64,000 bases of DNA. Source: Nesterenkonia halotolerans (GTDB taxonomy: Bacteria > Actinomycetota > Actinomycetes > Actinomycetales > Micrococcaceae). Positions 40,168-47,381 of this stretch are shown here, one piece after another; the stretch's first letter is position 1; each line of letters opens with the position of its first letter. Below the pieces are notes generated by a model. That model was given only the letters and a program-made list of their open reading frames with translations, was not told the DNA's origin and did not search any database. The translations under genes and the position numbers were made by a program. Location of the stretch: contig NZ_JADBEE010000002.1 in the NCBI RefSeq assembly GCF_014874065.1, forward strand, positions 558,001 to 622,000. The letters run 5' to 3'.

Positions 40168-41016
40168 ATGGATCAGGACCAGCATCAGGACTCCGGGCAG
40201 CCCACCGCCGCGGTCGCGACGCGCAACGAATTTGTGCGCTCGCTGTCCACCGGGCTCAAGGTGCTGGAATCCTTCTCCGCTGCCGAGCCGAAGCTCACGC
40301 TCTCCGAGGTGGCACGGCGCAGCGGCGTCAGTCGCGCCACGGCGCGGCGCATGCTGCTGACCCTGGTGCACGAGGGGTATGCCTACACCGATGGCCGCGT
40401 CTTCGAGCTGACGCCGAAGGTGCTCGGCCTGGGACAGGGATATTGGTCGGGGAGGGGCTGGCACGAGCTGCTGCAGCCTTCCCTCGGCGAGCTCTCCGAG
40501 CAGCTGGCCGAGTCCTGCTCCGCCGCACTGCTGGTGGGGGATGAGGTGATGTACGTGTGCCGCGTGCACACCCGCCGCATCATGCGCATCGACCTCGCCC
40601 TGGGCACCAAGCTTCCCGCCTTCGTGACCTCCATGGGCCGGGTGCTGCTGGCCGAGCTCGACGACGAGGCCCTGCGCCACAGGCTCCAGGCGATGCCCCG
40701 CACGGCCTTCACCCGACGCACGGTCACCGATCCGGAGCAGCTGCAGGGCATCATCGCCGGTGTCCGCGCGGACGGGTACGCGGTGGTGGACGAGGAGCTC
40801 GAGGAGGGCCTGCGCTCGGTGGCGGTGCCCGTGCGCGACGCCCGCGGATCCATCGTGCTCTCGCTGAACACCTCCATCTCTGCGGGCCGGGAGTCGGCGG
40901 CGGAATCGGTGGAGCGCACACTCCCGCATCTGTTGCGCTGCGCCGCGACGGTCGAGGACCTGATTCGGTCCCTGGGCGACGACGTCGGTCGGCTCACCGT
41001 GCCGCCGAGCCTGTAG
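40168..41016 (+). CDS. pcaR: IclR-family regulator (PcaR/PobR-like)
   Basis: A 282-residue regulator. The N-terminal winged HTH is RSLSTGLKVLESFSAAEPKLTLSEVARRSGVSRATARRMLLTLV. The C-terminal effector domain contains VYVCRVHTRRIMRIDLALGTKLPAFVTSMGRVLLAEL and DEELEEGLRSVAVPVRDARG, the usual IclR ligand-pocket region. The opening FVRSLSTGLKVLESF is typical of the PcaR/PcaU/PobR subgroup that controls protocatechuate and beta-ketoadipate genes. It precedes pcaF-pcaI-pcaJ on the same strand and is divergent from qsuB, so it likely reads sites at 39986-40005 and 41069-41099. The symbol is by context and subfamily; the effector is unknown. Confidence 0.87.
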   Translation: MDQDQHQDSGQPTAAVATRNEFVRSLSTGLKVLESFSAAEPKLTLSEVARRSGVSRATARRMLLTLVHEGYAYTDGRVFELTPKVLGLGQGYWSGRGWHELLQPSLGELSEQLAESCSAALLVGDEVMYVCRVHTRRIMRIDLALGTKLPAFVTSMGRVLLAELDDEALRHRLQAMPRTAFTRRTVTDPEQLQGIIAGVRADGYAVVDEELEEGLRSVAVPVRDARGSIVLSLNTSISAGRESAAESVERTLPHLLRCAATVEDLIRSLGDDVGRLTVPPSL

Positions 41017-41032
41017 CGACCCCCAGCACCCC

Positions 41033-41061
41033 TGGAAAAACTCCACTGAGCGGACTATGCT
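41033..41061 (+). promoter_or_regulatory. Promoter of pcaFIJ
   Basis: TGGAAA (41033-41038) and TATGCT (41056-41061) with a 17-bp spacer fit a housekeeping promoter. Transcription would start near 41068. The -10 lies in the palindrome TGAGC-N7-GCTCA (41047-41063). Confidence 0.5.
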
Positions 41062-41068
41062 CAGTACA

Positions 41069-41099
41069 CATAGCGCACAAGTGTTTGCATAGCGAACAC
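41069..41099. promoter_or_regulatory. IclR-type operator at the pcaFIJ start site
   Basis: CATAGCGcACA (41069-41079) and CATAGCGaACA (41088-41098) are direct repeats 19 bp apart. The second lies within a 19-bp near-palindrome, GTGTTTGCATAGCGAACAC (41081-41099, symmetric at 14 of 18 paired positions). It lies just after the predicted transcription start, as expected for a repressor site. Confidence 0.5.
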
Positions 41100-41184
41100 T
41101 CTGCCCCCGGTGGCAGAGGGTGTGCGCCCCACATCGCAGGCGGCACACATCAGAGCCAACACACATCACAGGCAGGGAGACCAC

Positions 41185-42402
41185 ATGCAGGACGTCTTCG
41201 TCTACAGCGGCGTACGTACACCCTTCGGCAAGGTCGGCGGGGCCCTGGCGGGTCAGCGCCCCGATGACCTGGCCGAGCTGGTCATCTCCACGCTCTTGGA
41301 GCAGGCACCCGGGCTCGATCCCGAGAACGCCGGGCAGATCGTCGGCGAGGTGATCTTCGGCAACGCCAACGGCGCCGGCGAGGAGAACCGCAACGTGGCC
41401 CGAATGGCCTGGCTGCTGGCCAAGCTTCCGGTGAGCGTTCCCGCCACCACCATCAACCGGCTCTGCGGGTCCTCCCTGGACGCCGCCATCTCTGGCGCCC
41501 GGCAGATCGCGCTGGGCGAGGCCGACGTCATCCTGGCCGGGGGCGTGGAGTCCATGTCCCGGGCCCCCTGGGTGCTGCCCAAGACCGAGCGGCCCTTCCC
41601 GATGGCGAATCTCCAGCTCGCCAACACCACGCTGGGCTGGCGGCTGGTCAACGAGCGCATGCCCCCGGAGTGGACCATCTCCCTGGGTGAGGCCACCGAA
41701 CAGCTGCGCGAGAAGTACGGCATCGACCGTGAGCGGCAGGATGCCTTCGCCGCGCGCTCCCACGAGCTGGCCGCCCGGGCCTGGGAGGAAGGCCGCTTCA
41801 CCGACCTCACCGTGAGCGTGCCCGGAGTCGACCTGGACCGCGACGAGACCATCCGCGCCGGAGTCACCGAAGAGAAGCTCGCCGGACTGCGCACCGTGTT
41901 CCGCGCCGAGAACGGCACCGTGACCGCGGGCAACGCTTCCCCGATGAACGACGGCGCCTCCGCGGTCTGGCTCGGCTCCGCCGCCGGAGGTGAGCAGCTC
42001 GGGCTCACCCCGAAGGTGCGCATCGCAGGCTGGGCGGCCGCCGCCAATGAACCGCAGTACTTCGGCTACGCCCCGGTGGAAGCCAGCAATAAGGCGCTCA
42101 AGCGCGCCGGGATCGGCTGGGGCGAGGTCGGCGCGGTGGAGCTCAACGAAGCCTTCGCCGCCCAGTCCCTGGCCTGCCTGGACGCCTGGGACATCGACCC
42201 CGAGATCGTCAACGCCTGGGGCGGCGCGATCGCGATCGGTCACCCCTTGGGCGCCTCCGGGACCCGCGTGCTGGCCACCCTGGCCGAGCGCATGGAAGCC
42301 AGCGGAGAGCGCTGGGGTGTGGCGACGCTGTGCATCGGCGTGGGCCAGGGCCTCGCCGTCGTCCTGGAAAACGCCACCAGCCAGACATCCCCCACTAGCT
42401 GA
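41185..42402 (+). CDS. pcaF: Thiolase, probably beta-ketoadipyl-CoA thiolase
   Basis: A 405-residue degradative thiolase. It would split 3-oxoadipyl-CoA with CoA into succinyl-CoA and acetyl-CoA. The nucleophile Cys lies in NRLCGSSLDAAISGARQI. ILAGGVESMSRAPWVLPKTERPFP is the form usual in PcaF. NEAFAAQSLACL, the catalytic His in GHPLGASGTRVLATL and the second Cys in TLCIGVGQGLAVVLE are intact. ATG 41185 has AGGGAG before it; an in-frame GTG at 41110 is less likely. The neighbouring CoA-transferase genes on the same strand specify the pathway step. Confidence 0.92.
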   Translation: MQDVFVYSGVRTPFGKVGGALAGQRPDDLAELVISTLLEQAPGLDPENAGQIVGEVIFGNANGAGEENRNVARMAWLLAKLPVSVPATTINRLCGSSLDAAISGARQIALGEADVILAGGVESMSRAPWVLPKTERPFPMANLQLANTTLGWRLVNERMPPEWTISLGEATEQLREKYGIDRERQDAFAARSHELAARAWEEGRFTDLTVSVPGVDLDRDETIRAGVTEEKLAGLRTVFRAENGTVTAGNASPMNDGASAVWLGSAAGGEQLGLTPKVRIAGWAAAANEPQYFGYAPVEASNKALKRAGIGWGEVGAVELNEAFAAQSLACLDAWDIDPEIVNAWGGAIAIGHPLGASGTRVLATLAERMEASGERWGVATLCIGVGQGLAVVLENATSQTSPTS

Positions 42403-42420
42403 GAACTGAAGGATGAACCG

Positions 42421-43125
42421 ATGACCGAATTCGTAGACACGGCCGCCGAGGCCGTCGCAAGCGTGAAGGACGGCTCCACCGTGCTGCTCGGCGGCTTCGG
42501 CAACGCCGGGCAGCCCATGGAGCTCATCGACGCGCTCCTGGAGTCCGGGACCACCGGACTCACCGTGGTCAGCAACAACGCAGGACAGGGCGATCGCGGC
42601 CTCGCGCTGCTGATCAAGGAGCGCCGCGTGCGCAAGGTGATCTGCTCCTTCCCACGGCAGTCCGACTCCTGGCACTTCGATGAGGCCTACCGCGCCGGGG
42701 ACATCGAGCTCGAGCTCGTCCCGCAGGGCAACCTCGCCGAACGGCTGCGTGCCGCCGGGGCCGGGATCGGTGCCTTCTTCACGCCGACCGGCTATGGCAC
42801 CAGCCTCGCCGAAGGCAAGGAGACCCGCGAGATCGAGGGACGCCACTACGTGCTCGAGCATCCGATCCGCGGGGACGTGGCGCTGATCAAGGCGCACACC
42901 GCCGACGACGCCGGCAACCTCCTCTACCGCAAGACCGCCAGGAACTTCGGCCCGGTGATGGCCACGGCCGCCGCACACACTGTCGTCCAGGTCCGGCAGC
43001 GTGTCCCCGTGGGGTCGATCGACCCGGAGCACGTGGTCACCCCCGGCATCTATGTCGACACGGTCACCGCCCTCGGCGCGGACGCACAGCCGGAGAATCA
43101 GCCCCAGGAGGCGAAGCACGCATGA
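42421..43125 (+). CDS. pcaI: 3-oxoadipate CoA-transferase subunit A
   Basis: A 234-residue alpha subunit of a succinyl-CoA:3-oxoacid CoA-transferase. It has the N-terminal GSTVLLGGFGNAGQPMELIDAL loop (class I glycine motif), NNAGQGDRGLALLI, ELVPQGNLAERLRAAGAGIGAFFTPTGYGT and ADDAGNLLYRKTARNFGPVMATAA. With subunit B it moves CoA from succinyl-CoA to 3-oxoadipate. It starts 18 bases after pcaF, and its stop overlaps pcaJ by four bases (ATGA). The context (PcaF, IclR) favours 3-oxoadipate over acetoacetate, but sequence alone cannot exclude a ScoA-type enzyme. Confidence 0.92.
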   Translation: MTEFVDTAAEAVASVKDGSTVLLGGFGNAGQPMELIDALLESGTTGLTVVSNNAGQGDRGLALLIKERRVRKVICSFPRQSDSWHFDEAYRAGDIELELVPQGNLAERLRAAGAGIGAFFTPTGYGTSLAEGKETREIEGRHYVLEHPIRGDVALIKAHTADDAGNLLYRKTARNFGPVMATAAAHTVVQVRQRVPVGSIDPEHVVTPGIYVDTVTALGADAQPENQPQEAKHA

Positions 43126-43826
43126 GCACCGAGAACAGCACCAGCACCCTATCCCGCGAGGACCTCGCCCGGCTCGTGGCCGCCGACATCGCCCCCGGCT
43201 CCTATGTGAACCTCGGGATCGGGCAGCCCACCAAGGTCTCGGACTACCTCCGCGCCGATCAGCAGGTCACCCTGCACACGGAGAACGGCATGCTGGGCAT
43301 GGGCCCTGAAGCTCACGGAGAGGACATCGACGAGGAGCTGATCAACGCCGGGAAGATCCCGGTGACCGAGCATCCCGGCGCCAGCTACTTCCACCAGGCC
43401 GACTCCTTCGCCATCATGCGCGGGGGACACCTCGATGTCTGCGTGCTCGGCGCCTTCCAGGTCTCCGCGGCAGGAGACCTCGCCAACTGGTCCACCGGGG
43501 CTCCCGACGCGATCCCCGCCGTGGGCGGCGCCATGGACCTGGCCATCGGCGCCAAGGAGGTCTTCGTGATGATGTCCCTCTTCGCCAAGGACGGAACGCC
43601 GAAGATCGTCGCCGACTGCACCTACCCGCTGACCGGGCTGGCCTGCGTGAGCCGCATCTACACCGACCACGGGGTCTTCCTGATCGAGCAGGGGCAGGAC
43701 GGCCCGTCGGTCACGCTGCGCGAGGCCCATGGAATGAGCCCGCAGGAGCTCGCGGATCGACTCGACTTCCCACTCACCCTGCCTGCGGAGAACAGCTGGA
43801 GACCTGCACCCACGCAACGAGGCTGA
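43122..43826 (+). CDS. pcaJ: 3-oxoadipate CoA-transferase subunit B
   Basis: A 234-residue beta subunit. The catalytic Glu, which forms the enzyme-CoA thioester, is in LHTENGMLGMGP. SYVNLGIGQPTKVSDYL, GGHLDVCVLGAFQVSAAGDLANW, GGAMDLAIGAKEVFVMM and CTYPLTGLACVSRIYTDHGVF are standard for the family. It overlaps pcaI (ATGA), so subunits are made in equal amounts. It is the last gene of the pca operon; bL25 follows after a 194-base leader with its own promoter. Confidence 0.93.
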   Translation: MSTENSTSTLSREDLARLVAADIAPGSYVNLGIGQPTKVSDYLRADQQVTLHTENGMLGMGPEAHGEDIDEELINAGKIPVTEHPGASYFHQADSFAIMRGGHLDVCVLGAFQVSAAGDLANWSTGAPDAIPAVGGAMDLAIGAKEVFVMMSLFAKDGTPKIVADCTYPLTGLACVSRIYTDHGVFLIEQGQDGPSVTLREAHGMSPQELADRLDFPLTLPAENSWRPAPTQRG

Positions 43827-43835
43827 ATCTGCTGG

Positions 43836-43841
43836 TATAGT
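43836..43841 (+). promoter_or_regulatory. -10 box (TATAGT) of rplY, ahead of a long leader
   Basis: TATAGT lies ten bases after the pcaJ stop and would start transcription near 43848. No good -35 is visible. The mRNA leader would be about 170 bases. Confidence 0.5.
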
Positions 43842-43847
43842 TGACAG

Positions 43848-44020
43848 CTGTGCCCAGGCGAGGGGGCGACGTCGGCGGATCAGCTTCCGCAGACTTCAGC
43901 CCCGTGATCGACGAGGCGAACTGCAGGACTTCATATCCGCCGCTCAGCGCGCGGAGAGCCTGGAATTCACTTGTCGTTGGCCTGGATCAATACGAATCCA
44001 ACCAACGAAGGACTAATACC
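43848..44020 (+). other. Long 5' leader of rplY, possible autoregulatory RNA
   Basis: About 170 bases without an ORF of note. A small hairpin, GCGGA-N6-TCCGC (43875-43890), is seen, along with several GC-rich pairing options. A Shine-Dalgarno (GAAGGA) ends the leader. bL25 binds 5S rRNA and has a known mRNA leader in enterobacteria; whether this leader is regulatory is unknown. Confidence 0.35.
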
Positions 44021-44671
44021 ATGGCTGACAAGATCGTCATTCCCGCGACCAAGCGCACCGAATTCGGCAAGGGCGCAGCCCGCAAGGCCCGTCGTGATGA
44101 CCTCATCCCCGCAGTGGTCTACGGCCACGGCGAAGAGCCCATCCACGTGACGCTCCCGGGACACCAGACTCACCTTGCAGTGCGTAACCCCAACGTGCTG
44201 ATCACCCTGGACATCGAGGGCACCGAGCAGCTGGTGATCCCCAAGGCCATCCAGCGCGCGATCATCAAGCGCAACATCGACCACATGGACCTGCTCACCG
44301 TGCGCCGCGGCGAGAAGGTCGTCGTCGACGTCTACGTCGAGGTCACCGGCGAGCCCGCCGTCGGCTTCGAGTGGATCCTCGAGCAGGCCACCGTCTCCGT
44401 CGAGGCCGAGGCGACCCACCTGCCCGAGCACGTCATCGTGGACATCACCGACCGCGACGAGAACGCCCTCCCGGAGCACATCCAGCTGCCCGACGGCGTG
44501 ACCCTGGCGCTCTCCGACATGGAGTCCCCGATCGTCTCCATCCACGAGCCCGCCGAGCAGGACCTGGGCGACGAGGAAGAGACCACCGAGGGTGAGGACG
44601 CCGACGACGAGACCACCGAGGGTGAGTCCGAAGGCGAGTCCGAGGAGAACTCCGAGGGCAACGAGTCCTGA
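44021..44671 (+). CDS. rplY: 50S ribosomal protein bL25 (general stress protein Ctc type)
   Basis: A 216-residue bL25 of the long (TL5/CTC) type. The N-terminal 5S-rRNA-binding domain (~1-95) has TEFGKGAARKARRDDLIPAVVYGHG and IKRNIDHMDLLTVRRGEKV. The C-terminal beta domain (~96-185) has EWILEQATVSVEAEATHLPEHVIVDI. Residues ~186-216 are a very acidic Glu/Asp/Gly/Thr tail (TTEGEDADDETTEGESEGES). ATG 44021 has GAAGGA ten bases upstream; the longer frame from 43841 is leader. pth follows, as in most actinobacteria. Confidence 0.96.
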   Translation: MADKIVIPATKRTEFGKGAARKARRDDLIPAVVYGHGEEPIHVTLPGHQTHLAVRNPNVLITLDIEGTEQLVIPKAIQRAIIKRNIDHMDLLTVRRGEKVVVDVYVEVTGEPAVGFEWILEQATVSVEAEATHLPEHVIVDITDRDENALPEHIQLPDGVTLALSDMESPIVSIHEPAEQDLGDEEETTEGEDADDETTEGESEGESEENSEGNES

Positions 44672-44694
44672 TCGGCTCGACGCACAACCTCCAC

Positions 44695-44700
44695 TAGGCT
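44695..44700 (+). promoter_or_regulatory. Leaderless -10 box (TAGGCT) of pth
   Basis: TAGGCT ends six bases before ATG 44707. No Shine-Dalgarno is present, although the gene may also be read from the rplY promoter. Confidence 0.45.
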
Positions 44701-44706
44701 CGAAGC

Positions 44707-45285
44707 ATGGCTTCGCAGACGTGGATGATAGCGGGACTCGGGAACCCCGGGTCCCGCTATCGTCATACCCGGCACAATATCGGGCACATGGTGCTCGACG
44801 AACTCCTCGACCGCATGGACGCGAAGTACTCGCGCACCAAGCTCGGAGCCAAGGCCGTCGCGGCCCGGCTGGGCCCGGGCGGACCGAAGGTCGTCTTCGC
44901 GATCTCCGAGGGATATATGAACGTCTCGGGCAAACCGGTGCGCGGGCTGATGGACTACTTCTCGGTGCCCACCGAGAACCTGATCGTGGTCCACGACGAG
45001 GTTGACCTCGACTTCGGCCGGGCCAAGCTCAAGCGCGGCGGGTCCGAAGGCGGACACAACGGGCTCAAATCGATCACCACCCACCTGGGCGGGGACCGAG
45101 ACTACCTGCGGGTCCGTGCGGGCGTGGGCCGGCCCCCCGGCCAGATGGACACCGCGGACTACGTGCTGCAGAAGTTCAGCGCCGCCGAGGAGAAGGAGCT
45201 TCCGCTGTTCATCGGACGGCTGGCAGATGCCGTGGAGACCCTGGTCGCCGATGGGCTCACGGCGGCCCAGAACGCGGTGCACTGA
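44707..45285 (+). CDS. pth: Peptidyl-tRNA hydrolase
   Basis: A 192-residue enzyme that frees tRNA from dropped-off peptidyl-tRNA. Catalytic His and neighbours are in GLGNPGSRYRHTRHNIGHMVLDEL. The tRNA-binding Asn/Asp residues appear in SEGYMNVSGKPVRGLMDYF, VVHDEVDLDFGRAKLKRGGSEGGHNGLKSI and RVRAGVGRPPGQMDTADYVLQKF. It follows rplY after 35 bases and is convergent with the DUF2505 gene. Confidence 0.97.
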   Translation: MASQTWMIAGLGNPGSRYRHTRHNIGHMVLDELLDRMDAKYSRTKLGAKAVAARLGPGGPKVVFAISEGYMNVSGKPVRGLMDYFSVPTENLIVVHDEVDLDFGRAKLKRGGSEGGHNGLKSITTHLGGDRDYLRVRAGVGRPPGQMDTADYVLQKFSAAEEKELPLFIGRLADAVETLVADGLTAAQNAVH

Positions 45286-45341
45286 GAGGTGCTGCCGCGC
45301 CCTGGGCCGACGGTGACCAGAAGCGCATCGGCTGGAGGTGA

Positions 45342-45845
45342 TCAGCCCCGGCCGGAGATCCAGGCGCTGACCTCGCGGGCCTGAAGATCCACGAACTTGC
45401 GCATGTACGGCTCGGCGGCGGCCTTGATCTTCTTGCCGATCAGCGGGATGTTCACGTTGACCTCACCGCGGACGGTGGAGAGCGTCTCCTGCTCTCCGCG
45501 GGCATGCAGGTTCTGCGCCGAGCTCGCCGACACCGGAGCCGAGGAGATCTTCACCTCGGTGTCCGCGCGGCGAGAGCCGCTTGCGTCCGGCGCGCCCCAG
45601 GCGTGGGTCACGTGCACGCTGACCTCGCCCTTGATGACCTTCTTCGCGATGTCCGGAAGCTTGTCCGCCGCCATCGACTGCTCGGTGACGATCTCGAAGG
45701 CGCCGTCCAGCGGTCCGTTGACCTCGAAGCTAAGCAGCTTTGCGCCGACCTTCTTGGACAGGTGTTCGTTGAAGTCGCGATCGGCATAGGCCTCGATGAT
45801 GTCCTGCGCGCTGTGCGGGATCACGAGTTCGGTTTCAAGTGCCAC
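45342..45845 (-). CDS. DUF2505 family protein
   Basis: A 167-residue protein of the actinobacterial DUF2505 family, which has a START/polyketide-cyclase-like shape: ETELVIPHSAQDIIEAYADRDFNEHLSKKVGAKLLSFEV at the start and VRGEVNVNIPLIGKKIKAAAEPYMRKFVDLQAREVSAWI at the end. Such folds bind hydrophobic ligands; no function is known here. No signal peptide or membrane helix is seen. GTG 45845 is chosen over TTG 45851 because AGGAG is correctly spaced. It is divergent from the antiporter gene, 89 bases away. Confidence 0.85.
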   Translation of the reverse strand: MALETELVIPHSAQDIIEAYADRDFNEHLSKKVGAKLLSFEVNGPLDGAFEIVTEQSMAADKLPDIAKKVIKGEVSVHVTHAWGAPDASGSRRADTEVKISSAPVSASSAQNLHARGEQETLSTVRGEVNVNIPLIGKKIKAAAEPYMRKFVDLQAREVSAWISGRG

Positions 45846-45921
45846 GGGCAATCTCCTTCAGGTAGGTCAAGAGCTGTCTCGCGGTTGTTACCGCGAGATC
45901 AGCCACGCAACGTTCCCATTG

Positions 45922-45927
45922 TAAAGT
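45922..45927 (+). promoter_or_regulatory. Leaderless -10 box (TAAAGT) of the antiporter gene
   Basis: TAAAGT ends seven bases before GTG 45935. Confidence 0.5.
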
Positions 45928-45934
45928 TGCCCCG

Positions 45935-47251
45935 GTGACCCTCATGACTATTCTTCTGCTCCTGGGCGGGTTCGTCCTGCTCGTCGCCGGCGGCGAGGCG
46001 CTCGTCCGCGGCGCCTCCTCGCTCGGCAAAACCGTGGGGCTCTCCTCGCTGATCATCGGGCTCACCGTAGTCTCCTCGGCGACCTCTGCCCCTGAGCTGG
46101 CAGTCAGCGCCGGTGCCGCGCTGAGCGGCTCCCCAGGGCTTGCGGTCGGCAACGTCGTCGGCAGCAACATCGCCAACATCCTGCTGGTGATGGGCCTGAC
46201 GGCGGTCTTCGGCGCGCTGATGGTCAAGGTTCAGCTGATCAAGGCCGACATCCCGATCATGATCGGGCTCTCGGTCATTGCCCTGCTGATGTCACTGGAC
46301 GGCACCATCAGCACCCTGGAAGGCTCCACGCTGCTGGGCCTGCTGCTGGTCTACCTCGTGGTCACCATCGTCCTGGCCCGCCGGCAGACTCAGCGGGAGA
46401 AGAACGAGCCGACACCCGAGGGCGACGACGCCGCTCCCAGCGCCAGCCGCGCTGCTCCCGGCGCCACCCCTGCTGTCAGCGACGGCGCGAGCCCTGCTCC
46501 CGCCGACGGCGCGAGCGCCGCTCCCGCGGCCAGCGACACACCTGCCGAGAAGCGCTCGGCACGCGCGGGGGATTCCGTGAAGCCGACCCGGCCGGTGCGG
46601 ACCTCGAAGCGCCGCTCCACGCTGATCGATCTGGTGCTGCTCGTCGTCGGCATCGCGCTGCTGGTCGCCGGTGCGCAGATGCTGGTGAGCGCCTCGACCA
46701 CGATCGCGCAGGCGCTGGGCGTCAGCGACCTGATCATCGGACTCACCATCGTGGCCATCGGTACCTCACTGCCGGAACTGGCCACCAGCGTCATCGCCGC
46801 CCTGCGCGGCGAGCGGGACATGGCGGTGGGCAACCTGGTCGGCAGCAACATCTTCAACATCGGAGCCGTGCTCGGGCTGACCGCGGTCATCGCCCCCGGC
46901 GGCATCGACGTGGACCCTGCCGCAGTGAACTTCGACCTGCCGGTGATGATCGCCACGGCGCTGGTGCTGCTGCCGCTGGCCTTCACCGCCGCGGCGATCG
47001 GACGCTGGGAGGGGATTCTGCTCGTGCTGCTCTACGGCGCCTACGTCACCTACCTGGTCCTCGACGCCTCCACCCATGCGGCGCTGGAACCCTTCAGCGC
47101 CGCGATGCTGTGGTTCGTGCTGCCGATCACCGCGCTCTGGATCGCAGCCCTGGTGGGCTACGAGGTCGGAGTGCTGCGGAGTCGCCGGGCGGCCCGAGCC
47201 CAGGGACATGACGCCGCGCCCGCCGGGCAGCACCCACCCGGCCCCTCGTAG
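45935..47251 (+). CDS. Calcium/sodium antiporter (CaCA family, YrbG-like)
   Basis: A 438-residue membrane protein with two inverted alpha-repeats, each of about five helices, as in Na+/Ca2+ exchangers. Repeat 1 reads GLSSLIIGLTVVSSATSAPELAVS and GNVVGSNIANILLVMG. Repeat 2 reads GVSDLIIGLTIVAIGTSLPELATSV and GNLVGSNIFNIGAVLG. The Glu of each S-[AL]-P-E-L loop, which binds the cation, is present. Residues ~155-225 between them form a long Ala/Pro/Ser-rich cytoplasmic linker with a basic end, longer than in YrbG. GTG 45935 is set by TAAAGT upstream. It probably exports Ca2+; the cation is inferred from the family. Confidence 0.92.
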   Translation: MTLMTILLLLGGFVLLVAGGEALVRGASSLGKTVGLSSLIIGLTVVSSATSAPELAVSAGAALSGSPGLAVGNVVGSNIANILLVMGLTAVFGALMVKVQLIKADIPIMIGLSVIALLMSLDGTISTLEGSTLLGLLLVYLVVTIVLARRQTQREKNEPTPEGDDAAPSASRAAPGATPAVSDGASPAPADGASAAPAASDTPAEKRSARAGDSVKPTRPVRTSKRRSTLIDLVLLVVGIALLVAGAQMLVSASTTIAQALGVSDLIIGLTIVAIGTSLPELATSVIAALRGERDMAVGNLVGSNIFNIGAVLGLTAVIAPGGIDVDPAAVNFDLPVMIATALVLLPLAFTAAAIGRWEGILLVLLYGAYVTYLVLDASTHAALEPFSAAMLWFVLPITALWIAALVGYEVGVLRSRRAARAQGHDAAPAGQHPPGPS

Positions 47252-47271
47252 GACACCACCCGCGCCGTCCC

Positions 47272-47301
47272 TTGAACGGAACAACGAGTATCCTGTATGA
47301 G
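47272..47301 (+). promoter_or_regulatory. Possible mfd promoter
   Basis: TTGAAC (47272-47277) and TATGAG (47296-47301) with an 18-bp spacer. Transcription would start about 74 bases before the mfd ATG. Confidence 0.4.
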
Positions 47302-47381
47302 GCCGACTCTGCGGGCCCTCCCACCCCATAAAAAATCTGCTCCTGCATCGATCTGTAGGCGAAACGAGGCGTCACTCTCCC

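Noticed and set aside
40132..43119. 995-codon open frame antisense to the IclR-pca operon
   Set aside because: Composition-driven shadow of four clear genes on the plus strand.
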